Made by a program: the position numbers and the translations under genes. The notes under the pieces are model-generated. The model worked only from the letters and a program-made list of their open reading frames with translations, had not been told where the DNA came from and made no database searches. Of a stretch of DNA of 64,000 bases, positions 45,838 to 54,350 are shown piece by piece (position 1 is the stretch's first letter; every line of letters starts with the position of its first letter). The DNA comes from an uncultured Altererythrobacter sp. GTDB taxonomy: Bacteria; Pseudomonadota; Alphaproteobacteria; Sphingomonadales; Sphingomonadaceae. The stretch covers positions 744,001-808,000 of the forward strand of contig CANLLZ010000002.1 in the NCBI GenBank assembly GCA_947492235.1, written 5' to 3'.

Positions 45838-46280
45838 ACCCCCGGCACCCCCGTCGGGATGACCGTCGCCTGCGCCACGGCGACCAGTTTGGTTTCGCCG
45901 TCTTCCAGCTCCGTCCGAACCTCGGAGCGCACGATCACCTGTTTGCGCCCGGCCTTCACGACCGTGCCTTTGGCCAGCAGACGCTTGCCCACAGCGGGGG
46001 CGAGGAAATTGATGGTATAGCTGCCGGTCACGACGTCACCCGCGGCGCTGGCTGCGGCCCAGGCGCAGGCATTGTCGGCCATCAGACCAACGATTGCCCC
46101 GTGGGCGAAGCCGTGGTGCTGGGTCAGCTCTTCGCGCATGTCGAGCGCCAGTTCGGCTTCGCCTTCCCACACTTTGAGCGGCTCGACCCCCAGCCAGCGG
46201 GAGAAGCCGGATTTCCCGACAGCGACGCGCTTCATATATTCGATGGATTGTTCGGGGCTCTCGAAGCGGGGGTGGGTCAT
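45834..46280 (-). CDS. PaaI/YbgC-like hotdog thioesterase
   Basis: 148 residues. Hotdog-fold core QHHGFAHGAIVGLMADNACAWAA and YTINFLAPAVGKRLLAKGTVV, with the usual acidic and glycine residues of the PaaI group. Hydrolyses acyl-CoA, commonly phenylacetyl- or hydroxyphenylacetyl-type; the substrate here is unknown. ATG chosen over an in-frame TTG 12 bp upstream because ggagaagg lies ahead of it. Divergent from an HxlR regulator. Confidence 0.88.
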   Translation of the reverse strand: MTHPRFESPEQSIEYMKRVAVGKSGFSRWLGVEPLKVWEGEAELALDMREELTQHHGFAHGAIVGLMADNACAWAAASAAGDVVTGSYTINFLAPAVGKRLLAKGTVVKAGRKQVIVRSEVRTELEDGETKLVAVAQATVIPTGVPGV

Positions 46281-46295
46281 GGCCTTCTCCAAGAA

Positions 46296-46310
46296 GTCTG
46301 TAATGCAGAC
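46296..46310. promoter_or_regulatory. Inverted repeat, possible HxlR operator
   Basis: GTCTG-TAATG-CAGAC, centred in the 79-bp divergent spacer between the thioesterase and HxlR genes, with ccttatgg next to it resembling part of a promoter. HxlR-type repressors often bind such palindromes next to their own gene. Position supports joint control of both genes; no experimental support here. Confidence 0.5.
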
Positions 46311-46359
46311 CTTATGGAGCTTGCCTTGTCCCGGCGCAAGCAGGATAGGTGGTCAAGCC

Positions 46360-46704
46360 ATGAAATCGTACCAGCCATCCTCCGCACCCTGCCCGATTGG
46401 CCGCGCGTCGCGGGTTCTGGGCGACCGGTGGGCAATGCTGGTAATGCGCGAGGCGTTGCTGGGGGTTGAGCGCTTTGCCGACTTTCTCGAGCGCCTGCCA
46501 ATCAGCCGCGCTGCGCTGACATCGCGGCTTGCGCTGTTATGCGAAGCGGGCCTGCTGGAACGCGATCCCCCGGATGCAAAGCGCGCGCGGTATGTTTTGA
46601 CGCAGGCGGGCAAGGACCTCCAACCGGTCTATGTGGCTTTGGGAGCGTGGGCATCCGACCATCTTTTTGCCGGTGATGAGCCGCGCAAAGATTGGTCTCT
46701 CTAG
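46360..46704 (+). CDS. HxlR-family transcriptional regulator
   Basis: 114 residues. Winged-helix of the HxlR type, CPIGRASRVLGDRWAMLVMREAL and FLERLPISRAALTSRLALLCEAGLLERD in two visible halves, ending PRKDWSL. Start at MKSYQPS, since the longer frame overlaps the divergent gene. Family members respond to aldehydes, redox stress or phenolic compounds. Likely controls the divergent thioesterase. Confidence 0.87.
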   Translation: MKSYQPSSAPCPIGRASRVLGDRWAMLVMREALLGVERFADFLERLPISRAALTSRLALLCEAGLLERDPPDAKRARYVLTQAGKDLQPVYVALGAWASDHLFAGDEPRKDWSL

Positions 46705-46705
46705 C

Positions 46706-47392
46706 CTAACCCAGCCAGCGCCACGCGCCTGCCGCAATGCCGCCTGCGGACATATGCGCATAGGAAATCGCCAGCCAGCTCAGCGCTCCGCCGATCCACG
46801 GCACCACGCCGATGGCGCCGACTTGCGACAGGCGGGGCGCATAGCTTGTCTGCGCTTCCCAGTTTGCCCAGGCCTCACCCATCTGCGCGCGCTTCTTGGC
46901 GTCTTGCATTTTCGCCCCGACAAGCGCGAGGAAGCCAATGGCTCCCATCGTTATCAGCGTGCGCGGCGTCGGTGCGGCGATGAGGTGGGCCAGCGCCCAT
47001 AGGGCAAATCCCCACATCATCGGATGGCGCGTGACGCGCAGCGCACCTTGGGGCTCGCCCGCAGCCTGCTCGACCGCCATGGGCGTGGGGAGAGCAGGAT
47101 TGGGCCGGACGACGGACCCGACAAACAGCACCGAACCCAGAAATGTCAGCACACTCGCGGCGATCCACACCCCGTCGCCGAACCCGCCCCACAGCGGCGC
47201 ACCGCCATCGGTGGCGGTGAAGGCCAGATAGACCCACCCCAGCGTTGCCGCAGCCACGAGATTATAGAGAATCTGGAAGCCGCCATCGCCGATGGCACGC
47301 ACAATGGGCGCGCGTAGCGGGTGCGACAGCGCGAAATGCGTTCCGACAAACGCCACATTGGCGGCGACGAGGTTTAGCAGTGCATGATCCAA
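46706..47392 (-). CDS. NnrU family membrane protein
   Basis: 228 residues with about six membrane segments. NnrU family pattern VTRHPMMWGFALWALAHL and FLALVGAKMQDAKKR, RHP in the third part. NnrU is linked to nitric-oxide reductase expression in denitrifiers, and the family also includes 15-cis-zeta-carotene isomerase-type proteins. No nor genes here, so a role in NO metabolism is uncertain. It ends 1 bp from the HxlR gene on the other strand. Confidence 0.88.
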   Translation of the reverse strand: MDHALLNLVAANVAFVGTHFALSHPLRAPIVRAIGDGGFQILYNLVAAATLGWVYLAFTATDGGAPLWGGFGDGVWIAASVLTFLGSVLFVGSVVRPNPALPTPMAVEQAAGEPQGALRVTRHPMMWGFALWALAHLIAAPTPRTLITMGAIGFLALVGAKMQDAKKRAQMGEAWANWEAQTSYAPRLSQVGAIGVVPWIGGALSWLAISYAHMSAGGIAAGAWRWLG

Positions 47393-47434
47393 GGTTCCTC
47401 TCCCATCAGAGGAAACTAGGTAGCATAATAAAAC

Positions 47435-47932
47435 CTAATGTCCAGTCTGGCCCTCTATGCCGATCAGCTGGACCTTGAACAGCAGGGTCGCGCCGCCGGG
47501 CATATCGGAACCCCTACCGACCGGCCCATAGGCAAGCGTTGCTGGGGAGGCGATTTCGATGGTGTCACCGACGCCCATTTGCGGGATTGCCATCTGCCAT
47601 GCGGGGATCAGCCGCCCGAGCGGGAAGGTTGCAGGCGTGCCGCGATCGAAGGAACTGTCGAAAGTTTCGCCATCGATAAATGTTCCTGCATAGTGGACTG
47701 TGACCGTGTCATCGACAGAGGGCTTAGCGCCTGTTCCGTCGCCCTCTATGCGGCGCCACAGGAGGCCGCCCTCCAGCGCGCGCCATTCGCCCGAGGCAGC
47801 CCGTGTCGCCAGCGCCGCCTGCTGCGCGCTGTGCCATTCCATCGACATTTGCGGGCGTTCGGGCGTTTGGGCGAAAGTCACTGCGCCCACGGCCAGCGCC
47901 GCAGCGCCAAGGGCAATAAAAGTTGTTCTCAT
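47435..47932 (-). CDS. FKBP-type peptidyl-prolyl isomerase, exported
   Basis: 165 residues. Signal peptide FIALGAAALAVGAVTFAQ, then an FKBP domain (VTVHYAGTFIDGETFDSS, FPLGRLIPAWQMAIPQMGVGD, LAYGPVGRGSDMPGG, LLFKVQLI), with core residues kept, so probably periplasmic folding. Start chosen at MRTTF; MTGDTS six codons upstream is possible and would overlap the amidohydrolase stop. Located 8 bp downstream of the amidohydrolase gene. Confidence 0.88.
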   Translation of the reverse strand: MRTTFIALGAAALAVGAVTFAQTPERPQMSMEWHSAQQAALATRAASGEWRALEGGLLWRRIEGDGTGAKPSVDDTVTVHYAGTFIDGETFDSSFDRGTPATFPLGRLIPAWQMAIPQMGVGDTIEIASPATLAYGPVGRGSDMPGGATLLFKVQLIGIEGQTGH

Positions 47933-47939
47933 CGACGTG

Positions 47940-49247
47940 TCACCAGTCATAGGCTTTGGGAAGATCGCTCTCATCCAGATCGCGGTACCGCTCGCGCAGG
48001 CGTGTCTGGTGATTGCTGAGCGGCTGTTCCACCCCGTCGATAAAGACGCGCACCGGTGCGGAGGAGACCTCCAGCGGATCGCCATCCCATACCACCACAT
48101 CGCCCGCCGCTCCGGGTGCGAGCACGCCGTAGCGACCGGCATATCCGGAAATGGCGGCCGGTATGGAAGTGATCGAAGCGAGAGCCTCGCCCCAGCTCAG
48201 CCCGGTTGCGCCCGGGACGCTCGACAGCGCCACAAGGTTGCCGGCAAATTGCGGGGCCGTGCGCGGGCCGGTGATGCCGCCCGAAAGTCCGCCAATCGCC
48301 ACCTTCACGCCGGCATCGACCATCCGACCGACATTGCTTTGCGTCGCCGCCAATTGCTCGAAACTGGACGGCAGATTGTCCAGCGGATCGGCAATCACGG
48401 GAATGCCGGACGCGGCGATTTCATTCGCGACCAGCCAGCCTTCGCTCACGCCAACCAGCACCAGATCGAGATTGGGATAGGTGCTCTGCAAACCGATGAC
48501 GGCGCGGATATCGGAAGCCCGCTCGACATAGATATAGAGCGGCTGCGCGCCGCTCAGCACCGGCCCCAACGCGGCAGCGTCGGAGCGGGTTAAATGGGCA
48601 CTCTCCGCGTCCCACCGGCCATTCGCGTAATCGCGCGCCTCGCGCAGGGCATTGGCGAACTCGGCAAAGGCGGCGACCCGGCTGCCACCGGCCAGACGCG
48701 CGCCGCGCTCGCCCAGTGCCACCATCTGGAACGCGCGCGCCTTCACCACCGGCTGCGGATCGCTGCCGGTGTCGATCACTGCCCCTTGCCCGGCGAAGAT
48801 CGAGCCTGCCGGGGCCGTGGTGATGGACGCCCGCGTCACCCCGCCGACCCGGCTGACCGCGACATGCTGGGAGGCATAATTGACCGCAGTCGAAGCATCG
48901 AGCGCGGCACTGAAAGGGCTGTCGCCCGCGCGGATATCGTTGCTGTTGCTGACCGCGCCCACGTCATAGAGGCCCAGATCGGTGAGCGGCATGAAGATGC
49001 CAGGCGTGACCCAGCTGCCGGTGCCGTCGAGCACGGCGACGCCCGCAGGAACGCTGACGCCCGCGCCTGCCGCGACGATCTTCCCGCCGCGCACCACCAC
49101 GGTGGCATTCTCGACCGGCTGCGAGCCGTCGCCGGTTGCCACAGTTGCTCCGGTAATGGCGAAGTCCTGCGCCGAGGCAGAAACGGCGAGGGCTGCTGCG
49201 GCGGTGCCGGTCAGCGCGATGCGAATTGCTTTGCGAAGAGCGCTCAT
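47940..49247 (-). CDS. Amidohydrolase-like exported protein lacking metal ligands
   Basis: 435 residues. Signal peptide ending SASAQ; the N-terminal beta-sandwich (ITGATVATGDG...ENATVVVRGGKIVAAG) and C-terminal GAAGDVVVWDGDPLEVSS block are of the amidohydrolase superfamily. The normal metal motif 'PGLIDxHxH' is replaced by TPGIFMPLTDLGLYD, and no other H-x-H remains, so it is probably inactive as a classical hydrolase. Its start overlaps the stop of an intact relative. Possibly a binding or structural partner. Confidence 0.8.
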   Translation of the reverse strand: MSALRKAIRIALTGTAAAALAVSASAQDFAITGATVATGDGSQPVENATVVVRGGKIVAAGAGVSVPAGVAVLDGTGSWVTPGIFMPLTDLGLYDVGAVSNSNDIRAGDSPFSAALDASTAVNYASQHVAVSRVGGVTRASITTAPAGSIFAGQGAVIDTGSDPQPVVKARAFQMVALGERGARLAGGSRVAAFAEFANALREARDYANGRWDAESAHLTRSDAAALGPVLSGAQPLYIYVERASDIRAVIGLQSTYPNLDLVLVGVSEGWLVANEIAASGIPVIADPLDNLPSSFEQLAATQSNVGRMVDAGVKVAIGGLSGGITGPRTAPQFAGNLVALSSVPGATGLSWGEALASITSIPAAISGYAGRYGVLAPGAAGDVVVWDGDPLEVSSAPVRVFIDGVEQPLSNHQTRLRERYRDLDESDLPKAYDW

Positions 49248-50620
49248 TTCACATCTCCTTCACCCGGCTGGCCGAGCTCGAAATCGCTCACCGGTTTGCG
49301 CTTGGGATCCATCGCATCGAACATCAGCGTGCCATCGACCCAAACCTTCTCGGGCCGCGAATACACACTCAGCGGATCGCCGTTCCACAGCACGACATCG
49401 GCCATCTTGCCGGTCTCCAGGCTACCGGTCATGTCATCAATGCCCATCGCCTTGGCCGCGTTGAGCGTGATCCACGAAATCACCTCGGCGTCGGGAATGG
49501 CGATCCCCATACGCGCGCCTGCGGCTTGTGCCTTGGCGGCTTCCTGATTGAGCCGCTGGATGCCGTTCTCGTCGTCCGAGTGGATGACCACGCACGCGCC
49601 CGCCTGTTGCAGCAGCGCGCCGTTTTCGGGAATGCCGTCATAGCTTTCCATCTTGAAGCCGTACCAGTCGGCCCAGATGGCGGAGCACACTTCGTTTTCG
49701 CGCAGCAGATCGCCGATCTTGTAGGCTTCGACCGCGTGATGGAAGGTGCTGACCTTGTATCCCATCTCCTTGGCCATATCCATGACCAGCGCCATCTCGT
49801 CGGCGCGGTAGCAATGGTTGTGGACCAGAATTTCGCCGTCCAGCACACCGGCCAGCGTCTCATTCTCCAGATTGCGCTTTTTACGGTCCCCCTCCGCATA
49901 GGCGATTGCGTCGAACCAGGTCTGGCGGTTGACCGCGAAATTGCCCATCCGGGTGGAGGGCTTGCGGCCTCTGTTGCCGTAAACCCGCTTGGGGTTTTCG
50001 CCGCAGGCCATCTTCATGCCGTAGGGCGCGCCGGGGAATTTCATACCCTGCACCGTGCGGCTGTAGACGTTCTTCAGCGTAACCGTGCGCCCGCCGATCA
50101 GATTGGCGGAACCGGGCAGGATTTGCAGCGAAGTTATTCCGCCATTGGCCATGGCGCGGCTGAAGCCGGGATCCTGCGGCCAGACCGAATGCTCTGCCCA
50201 GACATCGCCTGTGGTCGGCGCCGTGGCCTCGTTGCCATCGGCGTGGGCAGAGACGCTAGGGCTGGGGTAATCGCCCAGATGGCTATGGATATCGATAATG
50301 CCGGGGGTGACGAACTTTCCAGTGCCGTCGACCACGGTGTAGCCTTCGGTCGAAAGCTCCTCCGCCACGCCGACGACCTTGCCGCCGCTAAACAGCACCA
50401 CGCCATTCTCGATGACCCCGCCGGCGCCGTCATAGACGGTCGCGCCCACCAGCGCGGTGGGCGTGCCGGGATAGGGCTCGTAAGTGGAGGGGAAGGGGAC
50501 CTCAGCAATGTCGTAGGACTTGTCGCCATCGCTGGCAGAGGCGCTGTCTGCCCCCGCCGTCGTGGCACAAGCGGAGAGCGCGAACGCACCCCCGATGGCC
50601 AGAAGTGCGTTCGCTCTCAT
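49244..50620 (-). CDS. Amidohydrolase-family lipoprotein
   Basis: 458 residues. Lipobox LSAC near residue 18, low-complexity linker, then an amidohydrolase barrel with intact ligands: VTPGIIDIHSHLGD (H-x-H), VHNHCYRADE, TFHHAVEAY and VIHSDDENG, and C-terminal GKMADVVLWNGDPLSVYS. Periplasmic hydrolase of the imidazolonepropionase/prolidase-like group; substrate unknown, perhaps a peptide derivative. Overlaps the degenerate paralogue by 4 bp; a peptide transporter gene lies upstream on the same strand. Confidence 0.88.
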   Translation of the reverse strand: MRANALLAIGGAFALSACATTAGADSASASDGDKSYDIAEVPFPSTYEPYPGTPTALVGATVYDGAGGVIENGVVLFSGGKVVGVAEELSTEGYTVVDGTGKFVTPGIIDIHSHLGDYPSPSVSAHADGNEATAPTTGDVWAEHSVWPQDPGFSRAMANGGITSLQILPGSANLIGGRTVTLKNVYSRTVQGMKFPGAPYGMKMACGENPKRVYGNRGRKPSTRMGNFAVNRQTWFDAIAYAEGDRKKRNLENETLAGVLDGEILVHNHCYRADEMALVMDMAKEMGYKVSTFHHAVEAYKIGDLLRENEVCSAIWADWYGFKMESYDGIPENGALLQQAGACVVIHSDDENGIQRLNQEAAKAQAAGARMGIAIPDAEVISWITLNAAKAMGIDDMTGSLETGKMADVVLWNGDPLSVYSRPEKVWVDGTLMFDAMDPKRKPVSDFELGQPGEGDVK

Positions 50621-50669
50621 GTGTCTTGCCCCTTTGCTTGCGTCTGTTGTGTTCGCACCTTGGCAGCCT

Positions 50670-52325
50670 TCAAGAACGGGTCGAAGGATGGACGCCGCCT
50701 TCCTGCGGCTCCAGCCCGGCACCGGCCTGCCCATCGAGCGCATCGTCGATGCTATCGTCCTGTAGTGTGTCGAGATGCATCAGCTTCTTGACCAGCGGGC
50801 TGATGACCATGACCCCTACGCCGATGGCCACGGCATACCAGCCAACCGTACTGTACACATCGAGCACCAGTTGCTTGCCAGCTTCCTCGCTGACGCTTTC
50901 CGCCCCCGTCGCCGCAGCGATCAGGCCGGCGGCAAAGTTGCCCAGCGCGGATGCGAAGAACCATGTTCCCATGATCAGCGATGCCATGTGCGAGGGTGCC
51001 AGACGGTTCATCGCGCTGAGCCCGACAGGCGACAAGCACAGCTCACCGGTGGTGTGCAGCAGATAGATCAGGAAGATGAAGATCACCGGAGTCGGTACGT
51101 TCACTCCGACGCTTTCCGCGCCCCACACGAGCACCAGGAAGCCGAGGCCCACCTGAATTACGGCGAGGCCGAATTTCATTGGGGTGGAGGGTTCCGCTCC
51201 CTTGCGGGCGAGGCTCTGCCACATCATCGCAAACACCGGTGCCAAGAGCACAATGTAAATCGCATTGATCGATTGGAACATCGAGGCATTGACGCCTGCT
51301 GTGTCGACATGACGATCGGTGAACAGGTTGAGGCTGGAGCCAGCCTGCTCGAACAATGCCCAAAAAACGATCGAGGTCAGGATCAGGAACATGGCCGCAA
51401 AAATGCGGTCCCGCTCTTCGGGAGCCAGCTTCGTAACTGCAGTGAACAGGACGTAAAGCACCAGACCGCCGCCAAAGACGCCCAGAACCGTGCCGACCAG
51501 TTCCTGATACTGGATTGCGGCCCAGCACAGAGCGACCATGGCAAGGCCCGCACCATAGATGCCCCATTCCTTGCCACCGGTAAGGCTTGCGGGGTTTTTC
51601 GGCTCGCCCTTGCCCATCAGCAGCGGCTTGCCGAGAACGAAGAAGACAAGGCCGATCAGCATGCCGATACCGGCCAGCCCGAAGCCGTATTCCCAGCCAT
51701 AGGTCTGGCCGAGATAGCCGCAAATGATCGAGGCAGTCGCCGCACCGACATTAATGCCCATGTAGAAGATGGTGTAGGCCGGATCGCGGCGGATATCCGT
51801 GCGCGAATACAGCTGCCCAACGATTACGGAGATATTGGCTTTCAGGAAGCCCGAGCCGACGATGATAAGCGCCAGAGCGGCCCAGAACACGTTAATGGTC
51901 GGATCGTCCTGACCACCTGTGCCCTCGAACGCCATGAAGAAATGGCCGAAGGTAAGCAGCACCGCGCCGAACAGCACTGCCTTGCGCTGGCCGATATAGC
52001 GGTCGGCCAGATATCCGCCGACCACCGGTGTGATATAGACCAGAGCGGTATACGCTCCATAGATGATCGAGGCTTCGCTGTCCGAGAACATCCAGTGCTG
52101 GACGAGGTAAAAGATTAGCAGCGCGCGCATCCCGTAATAGGAAAAACGCTCCCACATTTCCGCAAGAAACAGCAGGAACAAACCCTTGGGGTGCCCGGCG
52201 AATTCCGGCTGCGGCCGGGTGACGATATACGTCCCGCCAAGCAGAAAGCCTGCTAGCGCCACAACCGCCAGCCAGAATGCCCACATCTCGAATGCGGAAT
52301 CGAAGGTGAAAATCAACTCGTACAT
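50670..52325 (-). CDS. Proton-dependent oligopeptide transporter (POT family)
   Basis: 551 residues, about 14 membrane segments. POT signatures: MWERFSYYGMRALLIFYL (ExxER-like motif E-R-F), YGAYTALVYITPVVGGYLADR, and GSGFLKANISVIVGQLY followed by FYMGINVGA. Imports di- and tripeptides with protons. Downstream genes on the same strand encode two amidohydrolases and an FKBP isomerase, which could process what it imports, though they are exported. Confidence 0.95.
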   Translation of the reverse strand: MYELIFTFDSAFEMWAFWLAVVALAGFLLGGTYIVTRPQPEFAGHPKGLFLLFLAEMWERFSYYGMRALLIFYLVQHWMFSDSEASIIYGAYTALVYITPVVGGYLADRYIGQRKAVLFGAVLLTFGHFFMAFEGTGGQDDPTINVFWAALALIIVGSGFLKANISVIVGQLYSRTDIRRDPAYTIFYMGINVGAATASIICGYLGQTYGWEYGFGLAGIGMLIGLVFFVLGKPLLMGKGEPKNPASLTGGKEWGIYGAGLAMVALCWAAIQYQELVGTVLGVFGGGLVLYVLFTAVTKLAPEERDRIFAAMFLILTSIVFWALFEQAGSSLNLFTDRHVDTAGVNASMFQSINAIYIVLLAPVFAMMWQSLARKGAEPSTPMKFGLAVIQVGLGFLVLVWGAESVGVNVPTPVIFIFLIYLLHTTGELCLSPVGLSAMNRLAPSHMASLIMGTWFFASALGNFAAGLIAAATGAESVSEEAGKQLVLDVYSTVGWYAVAIGVGVMVISPLVKKLMHLDTLQDDSIDDALDGQAGAGLEPQEGGVHPSTRS

Positions 52326-52532
52326 TGGGCCACAGCCCTCCCCGTCCAGTGCAACCCCGCCTGCTCTGCGCAGGTCTGGTCCAAGCCGCGCACCCTAGCG
52401 GCGAAATCGCATCGCTCAAGAAGCGATTGCAGTCGAAACCACCTTTACGCGCGGCAAAGCGCCTGAAAGCGCGCCTGCGAAATGGCATGCAAACCTTGAC
52501 GTGACACGGTGTATTATGGCAGCGATGCACCC

Positions 52533-52931
52533 ATGAGCACCAATTCCCGGCCCGTCTATCTCAAACTGCGCGATCTGATCGCCGCCTCGATTATCGAAGG
52601 CCGCTACCGCGAGGGCGAAATGCTGCCTTCCGTCCGGTCCTTTGCCGCCGATCAGGGCGCCAACCCGTTGACGGTGGCGAAAGCGTATCAGCAATTTCAG
52701 GCCGATGGTCTGGTGGCGGTGCAGCGCGGCGTGGGCATGTATGTCGTGCGCGGTGCGGCGGCGAAGCTGCGCGATGCGGAGCGCGAACGCTTTCTGGCCG
52801 AAGAATGGCCGGATATCGCCGAACGCATGGCGCGGCTGGATATTGATCCCAAATCGCTCTCCATGCCGCAAACGAACGCAGGTACATCGCCGGGATCGGG
52901 GGCGAAAAAGGCCGAGGCTGCGTCCGCCTGA
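52533..52931 (+). CDS. GntR-family (YtrA-like) regulator
   Basis: 132 residues. Winged helix at 1-75 ([35 protein letters not shown] and [20 protein letters not shown], each of the GntR YtrA type) followed by a short tail with no ligand domain. YtrA-type regulators often control an ABC transporter next to them; here the ABC-2 genes are 5 kb away at 56437. Divergent from the POT gene, whose promoter it may control. Start at MSTNS; the gtgtattat stretch just upstream may be part of its operator. Confidence 0.85.
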   Translation: MSTNSRPVYLKLRDLIAASIIEGRYREGEMLPSVRSFAADQGANPLTVAKAYQQFQADGLVAVQRGVGMYVVRGAAAKLRDAERERFLAEEWPDIAERMARLDIDPKSLSMPQTNAGTSPGSGAKKAEAASA

Positions 52932-53014
52932 CCGCAGGCCTCAACAAGGAACCACACCGGTAATTGCGCCCCCGCCCCAAGTCTGGCATACCCGCTTGCA
53001 GGTCGCGCCCCTGT

Positions 53015-53056
53015 TGCCGCTTATTGCGGCATCCGATCCGGGAATGTGGGATTCCC
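53015..53056. promoter_or_regulatory. Two small hairpins upstream of ihfB
   Basis: TGCCGC-ttatt-GCGGCA (53015-53031) and GGGAAT-gtggg-ATTCCC (53040-53056), 8 bp apart, 47 bp before the ihfB ATG. In a 172-bp spacer they could serve as terminator of the upstream gene or as 5' leader structures of ihfB. No T-run follows either. Confidence 0.45.
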
Positions 53057-53103
53057 GCTGTCAAACCCAAAGGCGCCCCTCCCTCAGAGCGTCGGAGAAT
53101 AGC

Positions 53104-53382
53104 ATGATCCGTTCCGAACTCCTTCAGGCGCTGGCGAAGGACAATCCCGAATTGCGGGCCGAAGAAGTCGAGCAGGTGGTCGATATCTTTTTCGACGAGA
53201 TCTCCGAAAGGCTCGCCGAAGGCGGCAGGGTCGAATTGCGCGGCTTCGGAGCATTTTCCACCCGCGAACGCGCCGCACGGGTCGGCCGCAATCCGCGTAC
53301 TGGCGAAGCGGTCAATGTCCCTGCGAAACGCGTGCCCTATTTCAAGCCGGGCAAGGAAATGCGCGAAGGCCTGAACGAATAG
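53104..53382 (+). CDS. ihfB: Integration host factor subunit beta
   Basis: 92 residues. HU/IHF family: [45 protein letters not shown] split by a beta turn, [25 protein letters not shown]. The [11 protein letters not shown] tail and longer C-terminal helix match IhfB rather than HU. Bends DNA as an IHF heterodimer with IhfA (elsewhere). The ATG has ggag 9 bp upstream; the longer frame is rejected. Confidence 0.93.
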   Translation: MIRSELLQALAKDNPELRAEEVEQVVDIFFDEISERLAEGGRVELRGFGAFSTRERAARVGRNPRTGEAVNVPAKRVPYFKPGKEMREGLNE

Positions 53383-53508
53383 AGCTTTCCGGCCGCGCGG
53401 GTTCCATTCCGGCACCACTACAGACAGCACACTCTGCGCGATTGCGCGGGCGCCTTCGATTGCGCTAACGGCCCGTATTGTGCGGTGCGTCTGGCATCGG
53501 CACGCAAT

Positions 53509-53593
53509 GCGGGTGTGGCGGAATGGTAGACGCCGGGGACTTAAAATCCCCTGTCCTTTGGACGTGCGGGTTCGAGTCCCGCCACCCGCACCA
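53509..53593 (+). tRNA. tRNA-Leu(TAA)
   Basis: Acceptor arms GCGGGTG / CACCCGC pair, long variable arm (tgtcctttggacgt), anticodon stem GGGGA-CTTAAAA-TCCCC with anticodon TAA, T-arm GGTTCGAGTCC, discriminator A and encoded CCA; 85 nt with CCA. Confidence 0.97.
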
Positions 53594-53680
53594 TCCCCGT
53601 TTGCCGATCAGACCCCGTAAAATTCCCTACCCGCTCGCTAGGCATAGGGCAGGCAGACCCGGTTAAGGGTTGTCCCCACG

Positions 53681-54337
53681 ATGAAAACTCAAGGGGATCC
53701 CATGCACGGCTTGATAGGCCCGGAACTGGAACTGGACCAGACCGCTTCGGTCGAGCAGCGCGAGGCACCGCGCGTCGCATTGATGCTGCGCAATGCGAAA
53801 TTGTCGATCGACGGGGTCGAGATCCTGTGCATTGTCCGCGATGTGAGCGCCACCGGCATCCGCATCCGGGCTTTCCATAGAATTCCTGAAGGTAAGGCCT
53901 GCTCGATCGAATTGTGGGAAGGCCAGCGCTTCCCGATCGAAGAAGCCTGGAACACCGGCGACGAGGCAGGATATGCCTTCTGCGAGGCCAAGGATCTCGA
54001 CGCGCTGGTCTATGAGCACGGCCCCTTTCCCAAGCGACCGATGCGGATCAACCTGACAATGCCTGCTGCCATCATCAGCGGCGAGACGGGCACACAGGTG
54101 ACGATCCGCAACATCTCGCAGCAGGGTGCCTGTGTTGAAAGCGACGGAGTGTGGGCGCCGCAGCTGCTCGTTAGGCTACAGGGCCAGTGCCTGCCTGACC
54201 CTCTCCATGCCAAGGTTTTGTGGCAGCGCGATCATCTGCACGGGCTGGTGTTCGAGCGGACATTCGCGCTGGCGGACTTTGCGAGATTGGCGGCGCGTCT
54301 CCAGAAGCTTCCGGCTAATATTTCACCGGGCAGCTAG
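53681..54337 (+). CDS. PilZ-like tandem-domain protein
   Basis: 218 residues. Two PilZ-type segments: REAPRVALMLRNAKLSIDG with VRDVSATGIRIRA near 28-60, and KRPMRINLTMPAAIISG with TIRNISQQGACVES near 117-150. The R-x-x-x-R and D/N-x-S-x-x-G parts that bind cyclic di-GMP are only partly kept, mostly in the first (RDVSATG), so nucleotide binding is possible but not certain. No membrane segment. An ATG at 53702 is an alternative start. Confidence 0.7.
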   Translation: MKTQGDPMHGLIGPELELDQTASVEQREAPRVALMLRNAKLSIDGVEILCIVRDVSATGIRIRAFHRIPEGKACSIELWEGQRFPIEEAWNTGDEAGYAFCEAKDLDALVYEHGPFPKRPMRINLTMPAAIISGETGTQVTIRNISQQGACVESDGVWAPQLLVRLQGQCLPDPLHAKVLWQRDHLHGLVFERTFALADFARLAARLQKLPANISPGS

Positions 54338-54350
54338 CGGAACCAAGCGC

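Noticed and set aside
46072-46359. Longer N-terminus of the HxlR regulator
   Set aside because: It would overlap the divergent thioesterase gene and shows no family similarity.
52497-52517. Sigma-70-like TTGACG and TATTAT ahead of the GntR gene
   Set aside because: The two boxes are only about 9 bp apart, too close to act together.
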